Shown here: one piece after another, positions 21,922 through 32,101 of the stretch
Layout: each line of letters starts with the position of its first letter
Numbering within the stretch: position 1 is the stretch's first letter
DNA from: Strigamia acuminata
Lineage: Eukaryota; Arthropoda; Chilopoda; Geophilomorpha; Linotaeniidae
Direction of reading: 5' to 3'
DNA length: 64,000 nucleotides
Assembly: GCA_949358305.1 (NCBI GenBank)
Contig: OX442315.1
Span: 8,768,427 to 8,832,426 of the forward strand
Position numbers and translations under genes: made by a program
Notes under the pieces: generated by a model
Told to the model about the DNA's origin: nothing
Databases searched by the model: none
Seen by the model: only the letters and a program-made list of their open reading frames with translations

Positions 21922-23262
21922 ATGCCGTACCAGAAAAATCTACAAGAACTGTGTTTAAATAAGATCATGATTGATTTCGACGCGATGCAGACCTTATTAA
22001 CCGAACGACCTTTCCCTTCCATCTTTATCCAGACCATATATGAAAGATTGTGTCAATGTGGATACAAATATCAACACGAAATACGTTTGAAAGCAAACAT
22101 TTTCATTCATTCCGGCACGAAATCGTTGCGAGATTTGCACGTGTTCGATTTACCCATAGATCGTTTGTTCGACAAAATTGGCAAATTGTGCAAAAACCTC
22201 ATCGACTTAGACTTGTCAACCTACTCGTATGTTATCCGATCTCGACGTATAATTAAACTGCTGTCCCATTTGCCGCAAATTCAACGCTTAAACTTAAATA
22301 ACAGAATAGAATGCACGGACAAGGTCGCAGCTGAAATCGGTCGCAATTGTCGACAATTGACGCATCTCGATTTAACTTACTGCACAGAGATCACCGACAC
22401 TGGCCTCTTTTCTTTAGCCACTTGCGTTAAACTTGAGTGTTTGAGTGTATTCGATACTAGTGTGACGTACGAGGGATGTTTAGATGTTTTAAACCGACTG
22501 CCGGTTTTAAAGGTATTTGACACCGACTACAACTTGTTTGCCATGATAAAACGACAATCACAATCGATGCCGTTGCGCACTTATTCCATAGAACAATTTC
22601 TCCGTCTTCTGAATAGTAGCCAAGACCTCACCTTTCTCTTCACCGTTTTCCCCAAATTGACCAGTTTACGTGTTGAAGAGTGTACTGTAAGGGCACTACA
22701 CGCGTGCGAACCCGAAGTGCTGAGCGTGGGGTTACAACGATTGACTAATCTGCATCTGTCGGGTCTTAAATTAGTCAGTCTTCGGCTAATTAGTCGTTTC
22801 TGCCCAAAGTTGAAGGAATTGACACTGATTGATTGTACGATTTTAGATGAAACCGATAATTTGCGAAATTCTGCCGTTGCTCTGTTAACGAAGCTACGTC
22901 GCTTGAAAATCAATTTGAGTCATCATAATATTGATTTATACGCGTTATTCTTACAGTGTCCGAACGTGGAGGAAGTACATATTAATAGTTGTGAAACACT
23001 AAATGATGAATTGGTGTCGAAGCTTGTTGGGTCGGAGGTATTTCAAAATCTCAAGTTCTTGAATCTGCGTGCGTGTAATTCGATTAATTTGAGTTCCATT
23101 TTGAAATTATTGAAAATGCCAAATCCGTTGAGGAAGTTGACCGTGGAATTATGTACAAATATTAATACACCAGCTTATGATAAAATTAAAAGTTACGTTG
23201 AATGCAACAACTTGGATTTACAGGTTAGCCATAAACACTTTGATAATTTACAGTTTTTTTAA
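21922..23262 (+). CDS. LRR protein, FBXL/AMN1-like (paralogue B)
   Basis: This is an intact single-exon frame of 446 residues from ATG 21922 (MPYQKNLQELCLNKIM) to TAA at 23260-23262. Leucine-rich repeats start near residue 105 (LCKNLIDLDLSTYS) and run almost to the end. Several are of the cysteine-containing kind (CRQLTHLDLTYCTEITDTG). Such proteins usually serve as substrate-binding arms of SCF ubiquitin ligases. The frame is open 24 codons upstream of the ATG (PARILKRLVHEIL), and that stretch is conserved between paralogues, so the true start may lie in an upstream exon and could complete an F-box. It is convergent with paralogue A, and its 3' part forms the outer edge of the palindrome. 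Confidence 0.8.
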   Translation: MPYQKNLQELCLNKIMIDFDAMQTLLTERPFPSIFIQTIYERLCQCGYKYQHEIRLKANIFIHSGTKSLRDLHVFDLPIDRLFDKIGKLCKNLIDLDLSTYSYVIRSRRIIKLLSHLPQIQRLNLNNRIECTDKVAAEIGRNCRQLTHLDLTYCTEITDTGLFSLATCVKLECLSVFDTSVTYEGCLDVLNRLPVLKVFDTDYNLFAMIKRQSQSMPLRTYSIEQFLRLLNSSQDLTFLFTVFPKLTSLRVEECTVRALHACEPEVLSVGLQRLTNLHLSGLKLVSLRLISRFCPKLKELTLIDCTILDETDNLRNSAVALLTKLRRLKINLSHHNIDLYALFLQCPNVEEVHINSCETLNDELVSKLVGSEVFQNLKFLNLRACNSINLSSILKLLKMPNPLRKLTVELCTNINTPAYDKIKSYVECNNLDLQVSHKHFDNLQFF

Positions 23263-24396
23263 TTTTATGTCGCAACATGTTTACTGTATTTCTAATTCAT
23301 CTGGAATCTTGCAATTTGAATAAAGTATTTTTTGATGTAAAACTGATTGAAATTCTAACTTAATTAAACTTTTTCCGTGATACGAATGTGACAAATTAAA
23401 ATGGCTTATTTCACCACCGAATGGCGCTGTTGCACCATTACGGTGACATTTCAAAGATATTTCATGTAAAACTGATAAAAAGTCCTGAATAAAGTTATTT
23501 TTAAGGTTTCAATTAGAAATGTGTTGAATTAATGAATATTAATTGACATCACTGCATGATACTAAAGTATCACGGCCGAATTACAAAGATTCGTCTGCTG
23601 AACCCGCATTTGTCAATGCGCAATATCGCCACTAGATGGTGCAATTGTAAATTAGCGGTAAATATGAATACGAACTGGAAAACCTCATGATTAAATATAA
23701 ACGTATCTTTAATGAAATGAATAAACTGTTCTGAACATTAATATAAAGTTATATTAATCATTAGTATTTGGTATAAGTATTTTAATGTCAAGATTCCTAT
23801 GAAAAAGGATATTAACGATCGATCGATCATTGTATCAAGCGGATTGGTGGAATTCATTTCCGGTCCTGGGTATCCAGTTCCGGTTTGTACCAAGGAATTA
23901 GCATAAACATCACAGTTGCCTGTGTGTGTATGTGTTGGAGCACTCAAAACAAAAAGCGTCAGTTCAGTTGTGCCATCTATGAGAAGAAAACAGAAGTTAT
24001 AGATTAATTTTGGTACCAAGTTTAAATAATTTTCAATACTTACTTGTAGATATTAAATACACATAGTTGACTTATTACATTTTCTGACACTGCATCGATA
24101 ATAAGATTTCCAGACATTATGCGGTTGAAATATTATTTTATTTTTTTAAATTTGTGTGACTCTTGTATTTAATTTACTACAACACATGTCCAGCATGATT
24201 AAAATGAAATGTCTTACCGTATATAAAAAAATTACATCAAAAACATTTTAATAAAATTATAACATTTTGTTGCAACTTACTACGTAATCAATATTTAAGT
24301 GTTTCTTATGAAATTGCTGTAACAATCGAATTTTTTTTATCACCTAATTCAACTTTTTTTTTTTTTTTTTTGCACTTAATTCACCCGTTAATTAGC
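23263..24396. other. Intergenic region inside the palindrome arm
   Basis: A minus-strand frame at 23738-24019 (93 codons, KLIYNFCFLLIDGTTELTL) is repeated at 30325-30606 because it lies in the palindrome, and a partial relative occurs at 21376-21520. Its start coincides with possible splice borders, and the reading is not convincing as a gene. The rest is AT-rich. An 18-base T-run lies at about 24353-24371. Confidence 0.4.
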
Positions 24397-25713
24397 CTAT
24401 TCAAATGGGCTATGGTTAACCTGTAAATCCAAGTTGTTGCATTCAACATAACTTTTAATTTTATGATAAGCCAACGTATCAATATTTCTGCATACTTGCA
24501 CGGTCAACTTCCTCAACGGATTTCGCATTTTCAATAATTTCAAAATGGAACACAAATTAATCGAATGACACCCACGCAGTTTCAAATACTTGAGATTTTG
24601 AAATGCTTTCGACCCAACAAGCTTTGATACCAATTCATCATTAAATGATTCACACCAAGAAATGTGTACTTCCTCCACATTCGAACACTGCAAGAATAAC
24701 GCGTGCAAATCAACATTGAGAGACTCAATTTCCAAGCGACGTAACTTCGTGAACAGAGCAACGGCAGAGTCTCGCAAACTATCGGTTTCATCTGAAATCG
24801 TACAATCAATCAGTGTCAATTCCTTCAACTTTGGGCAGAAGCGACTGATTAGTCGAAGACTGGCTAATCGAAGATACAACAGATGCAATGCAGTCAATCG
24901 TTGTAACCCCACGCTCATCACTTTGGGTTCGCACGCGTGTAGTGCCACTACAGTACACTCTTCAACATTTAATCTGGTCAATTTGGGGAAAACGGTGAAT
25001 AGAAAGGTGAGGTCTTGGCTACTATTCAGGTAACAGTTCATTTGTTCTATGGAATAAGTGCGCAACGGCATCGATTGTGATTGTCGTATTATCATGGCAA
25101 ACAAGTTGTGGTTGGTGCGAAATACCTTTAAAACGGGCAGTCGGTTTAAAACGCTGAAACATCCCTCGCATGTCACACTAGTGTTGAATACACTCAAACA
25201 CTCCAGTTTTACGCAAGTGGCTAAAGAAAAGAGGCCAGTGTCGGTGATCTCTGTGCAGTCAGTTAAATCAAGATCCGTCAATTGTCGACAATTGCGACCG
25301 ATTTCAGCTGCGACCTGGTCCGTGCATTCTGTTTTCCCATTTAAGTTTAAGCATTGAATTTGCGGCAAATGGGAGAGCAGTTTGATTATTCGTCGAGATG
25401 GGAGATCACTCGTGGTTGATAAGTCTAAGTTGATGAGGTTTTTGCACAATTGGCCAATTTTGTCGAACAAACGATGCAAGGGTAAATCGAACATGTGTAA
25501 GTCTGCCAATCTTGTCGTGCCGGATTGAATGAAAATGTTTGATTTCAAACGTCTTTGGTGTTCCTTTATGTATCCACGTTGACACAATCTTTCATATATG
25601 GCCTGGATGAAGATGGGAGGAAAAGGTTGTTCAGTTAATTGGGTTTGCATCGCGTCGAAATCAGTCATAATCTTTTTTAAACACAGTTCGTGTAGATTTT
25701 TCTGGTACGGCAT
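24397..25713 (-). CDS. LRR protein, FBXL/AMN1-like (paralogue A, left palindrome copy)
   Basis: An intact minus-strand frame of 438 residues from ATG at 25713. It opens MPYQKNLHELCLKKIMTDFD. Leucine-rich repeats follow (LCKNLINLDLSTTSD, LTDLDLTDCTEITDTGLFSL and others) up to NPLRKLTVQVCRNID near the C-terminus. The expected role from the family is substrate recognition in a ubiquitin ligase; no F-box is certain. The open frame continues 24 codons upstream (PACILKRLVHEIF), preceded by TTG, not ATG. The protein is identical to the one at 28631-29947 on the other strand. Upstream lies the block shared by all LRR copies, with TTTATTAAACAAAAATATAA. Confidence 0.8.
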   Translation of the reverse strand: MPYQKNLHELCLKKIMTDFDAMQTQLTEQPFPPIFIQAIYERLCQRGYIKEHQRRLKSNIFIQSGTTRLADLHMFDLPLHRLFDKIGQLCKNLINLDLSTTSDLPSRRIIKLLSHLPQIQCLNLNGKTECTDQVAAEIGRNCRQLTDLDLTDCTEITDTGLFSLATCVKLECLSVFNTSVTCEGCFSVLNRLPVLKVFRTNHNLFAMIIRQSQSMPLRTYSIEQMNCYLNSSQDLTFLFTVFPKLTRLNVEECTVVALHACEPKVMSVGLQRLTALHLLYLRLASLRLISRFCPKLKELTLIDCTISDETDSLRDSAVALFTKLRRLEIESLNVDLHALFLQCSNVEEVHISWCESFNDELVSKLVGSKAFQNLKYLKLRGCHSINLCSILKLLKMRNPLRKLTVQVCRNIDTLAYHKIKSYVECNNLDLQVNHSPFE

Positions 25714-26169
25714 GCTGATTAAGCAGTTGCGAATTCGAGTGTTGAAAATTTCGTGAACAAGCCGTTTAAGTATACACGCTGGCAACGTATGGCGAACGTT
25801 GTTACATGTTCGTGCTGCGCGTCATGAGATCTTTAAAGATCTAAAGAAAATCGATTTCATAATGATCAAATTTTTATATTTTTGTTTAATAAATTAATTA
25901 GGATTTGTGTGTAGTTTTTATTGAAATTTCAGATCTGTGGAACTTTGAAAACGGAATTTTTACATTTTACTTTGGTCGCCGGATGTTGCAATAGACTTTA
26001 TTCCCTACACCATTTAAACATTATACGCAATGTATTGCAGAAAGCTGCTTAAACCCAGCGCTACGTATGCTCAAACTGTGCTTTGGTCGCTACATTATAA
26101 CGTTTCCTTTTTGCATTTCTCTTTCTCTTTCAATTTTCATATTAATTAGGGCTTGTGTGTAGTTTTTAT

Positions 26170-26233
26170 CGGAACCAGCAAAAATTGACATGACACACGT
26201 GAGAAGAAACACAAAAAGAGCAAGCAGGACCAT
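26170..26233 (-). pseudogene. Truncated first exon of a lipocalin-like gene
   Basis: On the minus strand, ATG at 26233 reads MVLLALFVFLLTCVMSIFAG, the signal-peptide exon of the lipocalin-like family. It breaks off into the LRR upstream block (TAATTAGGGCTTGTGTGTAG). Its 5' flank matches the region before 62886. The mirror copy is at 47185-47248. Confidence 0.65.
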
Positions 26234-26936
26234 TGTTGATAATTTTAAATTTCTGAAATTAAAATGAAACGTTTAAATTGCAACAATCGTGTTTTTGCTT
26301 CGTTGTCATTATCAAAGAAAGTTTATTATTGCAGCTTAAAATGCCATTAATTGTTATATAAGCCTACAGGGTGTCTTGCCGAACATCCACCAGGTGAATT
26401 ATTTCACAATCAAGTTATTTTTAAAAATCTTTTGATTATGAATCTAAGTAAATGACGAACTCAATGAAACATGTTAAATTCATGTGATATTGTTGCATCA
26501 CTGTTTTGTAACTCGTAACTTTTAAACCAACAATGCTACGCAAAAAATGTTAATTGCAAAGTTGTAGATCACCATTTGTTTAGTACATTACCACATTTAA
26601 AACATTTATCCAACTGGGCCAAAGTTTTGTCCTGCACTGTATTGCTTACAAATTTTATAATATACAATAATATACAGAATTTGATATTTCTGAAGTCCTT
26701 GAAGTACATACAATACAATATAGTATATGTCAAATAAACATTTCAGCACTGAAAACCAACTGCCTTTACGTCATTGTAGCATTGTCGTTATAAAACAACT
26801 GAAAAAAAAACACATTTGTTTTTCCAATTCAATTTCCTCGTGACTTCTATTTAGTTAAACACTTGCGACCTCTAAATTGAAGCAGTCGCTGAATGAATAG
26901 CTCACCAGTCACCCATCAAGTAATAGCAAACAAACA

Positions 26937-28249
26937 ATGGTCCTACTTGGTCTCTTTGTGATTCTTCTCACGTGTGACATGTCAATTTTTGCTTGTCCAG
27001 TTGACTTAACACCGTTTGCTAATTTCACACTACAAGTAAGAGAAGCTGCTGAAGGTCACTGCAACTTAATCGAAGCCATGACAGCTACAAGTAACAATTC
27101 CAAAGTAAATAAATAAAAATGCACAAATGCCTAAAATCAATATATAAAATTGATTGATTTACCTCCTTTATTTCCACTGGTAAGTACGAAGGCAGATGGT
27201 ACATTGCTTACATAGGACTCAGCAAAGAACAAACAAAGGGGCTATCATGTTTAATTTGGGACAATTACTTCGATGAGACTGGTCAATTTTATAATTTTCT
27301 AAGCGTTAAGGAGAATGGGTGAGCACAGTATAGAGTATTTTATACCTATACATTTTATTTTTTTCAATATTATATTCTTTAGCCTACTCTCAGGCCAGTT
27401 TGCATGTCTTGTGGCTTTGATTTAAACGAACTTATTAAATATCTCGTATTTTTAATTTTATTTTCAGGGATTTTAAGATTTTAAGAGCTCTTGGAACGCC
27501 CTTGCTTGAAGAGAAGAGAATATACCGACATTATTATGACGCATTTAACACAAAAAGTTTCAGTAAGTAAGATGTATTTGGACTGATTATATATCGGTGT
27601 CATTTTTAAACATTATTAAACATTATTTTAACAGTGGTAAACACCTATTTCTACGTCGATGATGAAATGATTGTTTGGTATCAAGAGGAATGTGTCTGGA
27701 ACAAAAACATAAAGCACCGTAAATATACTGTTACAGCATGTAGTACCGTACTGCTTCGAATAAACGCCGGGACGTTCATTAATTTTTCCGACCTGATCCG
27801 CTCCCAGTAAAGTCGGTTCGAGGCGGCACACTGAGCATTAATCGCCGCCGACTTCCCAACGTTTAAACGAATCCCGACGCCTATTTAAACCCGGCGTTTA
27901 TTCGAGGCAGTACGGTAATCACATTGTTGAAGTTTATTGTCACGATAAACTAGCTACGTTTGAGGATAATTTCTATTTACAATTGTGTATTTCCTTGACA
28001 GAAATGGCCGCAATTAGTTTCCGCAATCTTAAAGATGTTAAGAAAAATGAAGCCAAAATGGATCTCATTTACGACATGTTGGAAGCTAAGGGTGCGCACC
28101 CTGAAAGAAACCGGGTTTCCCATGAGAAGTGTGTTTACCCTGCAAAAATGCAAGATCCATTTAAGGATAAAAAAGCTGCCAAACTTGCCAAAGAGAAAGA
28201 GGAAGAGGAAAAGAAAGAGAAAGAGAAATGCAAAAAGGAAACGTTATAA
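26937..28249 (+). CDS. Secreted lipocalin-like protein, exon 4 split by a MITE
   Basis: Exons are 26937-27104, 27185-27318, 27468-27562 and from 27635, plus a C-terminal part to the TAA at 28249. Phases fit through exon 4. Exon 1 encodes a signal peptide (MVLLGLFVILLTCDMSIFA). Exon 2 opens YEGRWYIAYIGLSKEQT, resembling the GxW signature of lipocalins, which bind small hydrophobic ligands outside cells. Exon 3 has GTPLLEEKRIYRHYYD. Exon 4 has NTYFYVDDEMIVWYQEEC. A 174 bp element at 27744-27917 interrupts exon 4 and introduces an in-frame stop. The C-terminal part (NLKDVKKNE to a Lys/Glu-rich tail) stays open. The gene is therefore probably truncated unless the insert is spliced out. Family assignment rests mainly on the GxW motif, size and secretion. 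Confidence 0.55.
27744..27917. mobile_element. TACCGTA-end MITE inside a lipocalin-like exon
   Basis: The ends are TACCGTACTGCTTCGAATAA and TTATTCGAGGCAGTACGGTA, with a further inverted pair around AACGCCGGG. The length is 174 bp. The related gene at 63579 onward has no insert at this point. It is carried also in the inverted copy at 45501-45674. Confidence 0.75.
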
Positions 28250-28630
28250 TGTAGCGACCAAAGCACAGTTTGAGCATACGTAGCGCTGGGTTTAAGCAGC
28301 TTTCTGCAATACATTGCGTATAATGTTTAAATGGTGTAGGGAATAAAGTCTATTGCAACATCCGGCGACCAAAGTAAAATGTAAAAATTCCGTTTTCAAA
28401 GTTCCACAGATCTGAAATTTCAATAAAAACTACACACAAATCCTAATTAATTTATTAAACAAAAATATAAAAATTTGATCATTATGAAATCGATTTTCTT
28501 TAGATCTTTAAAGATCTCATGACGCGCAGCACGAACATGTAACAACGTTCGCCATACGTTGCCAGCGTGTATACTTAAACGGCTTGTTCACGAAATTTTC
28601 AACACTCGAATTCGCAACTGCTTAATCAGC

Positions 28631-29947
28631 ATGCCGTACCAGAAAAATCTACACGAACTGTGTTTAAAAAAGATTATGACTGATTTCGACGCGATGCAAA
28701 CCCAATTAACTGAACAACCTTTTCCTCCCATCTTCATCCAGGCCATATATGAAAGATTGTGTCAACGTGGATACATAAAGGAACACCAAAGACGTTTGAA
28801 ATCAAACATTTTCATTCAATCCGGCACGACAAGATTGGCAGACTTACACATGTTCGATTTACCCTTGCATCGTTTGTTCGACAAAATTGGCCAATTGTGC
28901 AAAAACCTCATCAACTTAGACTTATCAACCACGAGTGATCTCCCATCTCGACGAATAATCAAACTGCTCTCCCATTTGCCGCAAATTCAATGCTTAAACT
29001 TAAATGGGAAAACAGAATGCACGGACCAGGTCGCAGCTGAAATCGGTCGCAATTGTCGGCAATTGACGGATCTTGATTTAACTGACTGCACAGAGATCAC
29101 CGACACTGGCCTCTTTTCTTTAGCCACTTGCGTAAAACTGGAGTGTTTGAGTGTATTCAACACTAGTGTGACATGCGAGGGATGTTTCAGCGTTTTAAAC
29201 CGACTGCCCGTTTTAAAGGTATTTCGCACCAACCACAACTTGTTTGCCATGATAATACGACAATCACAATCGATGCCGTTGCGCACTTATTCCATAGAAC
29301 AAATGAACTGTTACCTGAATAGTAGCCAAGACCTCACCTTTCTATTCACCGTTTTCCCCAAATTGACCAGATTAAATGTTGAAGAGTGTACTGTAGTGGC
29401 ACTACACGCGTGCGAACCCAAAGTGATGAGCGTGGGGTTACAACGATTGACTGCATTGCATCTGTTGTATCTTCGATTAGCCAGTCTTCGACTAATCAGT
29501 CGCTTCTGCCCAAAGTTGAAGGAATTGACACTGATTGATTGTACGATTTCAGATGAAACCGATAGTTTGCGAGACTCTGCCGTTGCTCTGTTCACGAAGT
29601 TACGTCGCTTGGAAATTGAGTCTCTCAATGTTGATTTGCACGCGTTATTCTTGCAGTGTTCGAATGTGGAGGAAGTACACATTTCTTGGTGTGAATCATT
29701 TAATGATGAATTGGTATCAAAGCTTGTTGGGTCGAAAGCATTTCAAAATCTCAAGTATTTGAAACTGCGTGGGTGTCATTCGATTAATTTGTGTTCCATT
29801 TTGAAATTATTGAAAATGCGAAATCCGTTGAGGAAGTTGACCGTGCAAGTATGCAGAAATATTGATACGTTGGCTTATCATAAAATTAAAAGTTATGTTG
29901 AATGCAACAACTTGGATTTACAGGTTAACCATAGCCCATTTGAATAG
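28631..29947 (+). CDS. LRR protein, FBXL/AMN1-like (paralogue A, right palindrome copy)
   Basis: An intact 438-residue frame, ATG at 28631 to TAG at 29947, identical in translation to 24397-25713. It has an N-terminal part of about 100 residues without repeats (MPYQKNLHELCLKKIM, FDLPLHRLFDKIGQLC). Leucine-rich repeats with the cysteine-containing consensus follow to the end. Upstream block and 3' flank are shared with the left copy. The lipocalin-like gene ends only about 380 bp upstream on the same strand. The TTG at 28559 is not a credible start, although the 24 codons before the ATG are conserved among paralogues. Confidence 0.8.
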   Translation: MPYQKNLHELCLKKIMTDFDAMQTQLTEQPFPPIFIQAIYERLCQRGYIKEHQRRLKSNIFIQSGTTRLADLHMFDLPLHRLFDKIGQLCKNLINLDLSTTSDLPSRRIIKLLSHLPQIQCLNLNGKTECTDQVAAEIGRNCRQLTDLDLTDCTEITDTGLFSLATCVKLECLSVFNTSVTCEGCFSVLNRLPVLKVFRTNHNLFAMIIRQSQSMPLRTYSIEQMNCYLNSSQDLTFLFTVFPKLTRLNVEECTVVALHACEPKVMSVGLQRLTALHLLYLRLASLRLISRFCPKLKELTLIDCTISDETDSLRDSAVALFTKLRRLEIESLNVDLHALFLQCSNVEEVHISWCESFNDELVSKLVGSKAFQNLKYLKLRGCHSINLCSILKLLKMRNPLRKLTVQVCRNIDTLAYHKIKSYVECNNLDLQVNHSPFE

Positions 29948-31081
29948 GCTAATTAACGGGTGAATTAAGTGCAAAAAAAAAAAAAAAAAAGTTGAATTAG
30001 GTGATAAAAAAAATTCGATTGTTACAGCAATTTCATAAGAAACACTTAAATATTGATTACGTAGTAAGTTGCAACAAAATGTTATAATTTTATTAAAATG
30101 TTTTTGATGTAATTTTTTTATATACGGTAAGACATTTCATTTTAATCATGCTGGACATGTGTTGTAGTAAATTAAATACAAGAGTCACACAAATTTAAAA
30201 AAATAAAATAATATTTCAACCGCATAATGTCTGGAAATCTTATTATCGATGCAGTGTCAGAAAATGTAATAAGTCAACTATGTGTATTTAATATCTACAA
30301 GTAAGTATTGAAAATTATTTAAACTTGGTACCAAAATTAATCTATAACTTCTGTTTTCTTCTCATAGATGGCACAACTGAACTGACGCTTTTTGTTTTGA
30401 GTGCTCCAACACATACACACACAGGCAACTGTGATGTTTATGCTAATTCCTTGGTACAAACCGGAACTGGATACCCAGGACCGGAAATGAATTCCACCAA
30501 TCCGCTTGATACAATGATCGATCGATCGTTAATATCCTTTTTCATAGGAATCTTGACATTAAAATACTTATACCAAATACTAATGATTAATATAACTTTA
30601 TATTAATGTTCAGAACAGTTTATTCATTTCATTAAAGATACGTTTATATTTAATCATGAGGTTTTCCAGTTCGTATTCATATTTACCGCTAATTTACAAT
30701 TGCACCATCTAGTGGCGATATTGCGCATTGACAAATGCGGGTTCAGCAGACGAATCTTTGTAATTCGGCCGTGATACTTTAGTATCATGCAGTGATGTCA
30801 ATTAATATTCATTAATTCAACACATTTCTAATTGAAACCTTAAAAATAACTTTATTCAGGACTTTTTATCAGTTTTACATGAAATATCTTTGAAATGTCA
30901 CCGTAATGGTGCAACAGCGCCATTCGGTGGTGAAATAAGCCATTTTAATTTGTCACATTCGTATCACGGAAAAAGTTTAATTAAGTTAGAATTTCAATCA
31001 GTTTTACATCAAAAAATACTTTATTCAAATTGCAAGATTCCAGATGAATTAGAAATACAGTAAACATGTTGCGACATAAAA
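29948..31081. other. Intergenic region, mirror of 23263-24396
   Basis: Reverse complement of the left intergenic region. It carries the 93-codon frame at 30325-30606, here on the plus strand, with a preceding short ATG stretch at 30226 (MSGNLIIDAVSENV) ending in a GTAAGT. The two do not join in an open phase, so I do not call a gene. Confidence 0.4.
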
Positions 31082-32101
31082 TTAAAAAAACTGTAAATTA
31101 TCAAAGTGTTTATGGCTAACCTGTAAATCCAAGTTGTTGCATTCAACGTAACTTTTAATTTTATCATAAGCTGGTGTATTAATATTTGTACATAATTCCA
31201 CGGTCAACTTCCTCAACGGATTTGGCATTTTCAATAATTTCAAAATGGAACTCAAATTAATCGAATTACACGCACGCAGATTCAAGAACTTGAGATTTTG
31301 AAATACCTCCGACCCAACAAGCTTCGACACCAATTCATCATTTAGTGTTTCACAACTATTAATATGTACTTCCTCCACGTTCGGACACTGTAAGAATAAC
31401 GCGTATAAATCAATATTATGATGACTCAAATTGATTTTCAAGCGACGTAGCTTCGTTAACAGAGCAACGGCAGAATTTCGCAAATTATCGGTTTCATCTA
31501 AAATCGTACAATCAATCAGTGTCAATTCCTTCAACTTTGGGCAGAAACGACTAATTAGCCGAAGACTGACTAATTTAAGACCCGACAGATGCAGATTAGT
31601 CAATCGTTGTAACCCCACGCTCAGCACTTCGGGTTCGCACGCGTGTAGTGCCCTTACAGTACACTCTTCAACACGTAAACTGGTCAATTTGGGGAAAACG
31701 GTGAAGAGAAAGGTGAGGTCTTGGCTACTATTCAGAAGACGGAGAAATTGTTCTATGGAATAAGTGCGCAACGGCATCGATTGTGATTGTCGTTTTATCA
31801 TGGCAAACAAGTTGTAGTCGGTGTCAAATACCTTTAAAACCGGCAGTCGGTTTAAAACATCTAAACATCCCTCGTACGTCACACTAGTATCGAATACACT
31901 CAAACACTCAAGTTTAACGCAAGTGGCTAAAGAAAAGAGGCCAGTGTCGGTGATCTCTGTGCAGTCAGTTAAATCAAGATCCGTCAATTGTCGACAATTG
32001 CGACCGATTTCAGCTGCGACCTGGTCCGTGCATTCTGTTTTCCCATTTAAGTTTAAGCATTGAATTTGCGGCAAATGGGAGAGCAGTTTGATTATTCGTC
32101 G

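Larger units (their letters stand above)
22380..26137. repeat. Left arm of 3.76 kb palindrome
   Basis: Every position x in this arm pairs with 54344 minus x in the right arm (28207-31964). The offset is unchanged across genes, intergenic DNA and an 18-base T-run, and all ORF translations are identical. The arm holds the 3' part of LRR paralogue B, a 1.1 kb intergenic region (23263-24396) and the whole of LRR paralogue A with its upstream block. The inner edge lies in a CTCTTTCTCTTTC tract. Confidence 0.85.
26138..28206. repeat. Spacer between palindrome arms; inverted copy at 45212-47287
   Basis: The spacer carries the lipocalin-like gene. Together with the adjacent right arm it (26131-28952) recurs in inverted orientation at 44466-47287, following position x pairs with 73418 minus x. 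It therefore belongs to a second inverted duplication that overlaps the palindrome. Confidence 0.8.
28207..31964. repeat. Right arm of 3.76 kb palindrome
   Basis: Exact reverse complement, as far as I can compare, of 22380-26137. It contains LRR paralogue A on the plus strand and the 3' part of the chimeric LRR gene on the minus strand. The outer boundary is set by the first mismatch to paralogue B near 22378 (ACTTAC against ACTGAC). Confidence 0.85.

Noticed and set aside
23738-24019. Small gene in the palindrome arm (also 30325-30606)
   Set aside because: The frame is identical in both copies only because the arms are identical. The start lies at an apparent acceptor, and no upstream exon joins in frame. 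Kept as a possibility, not called.
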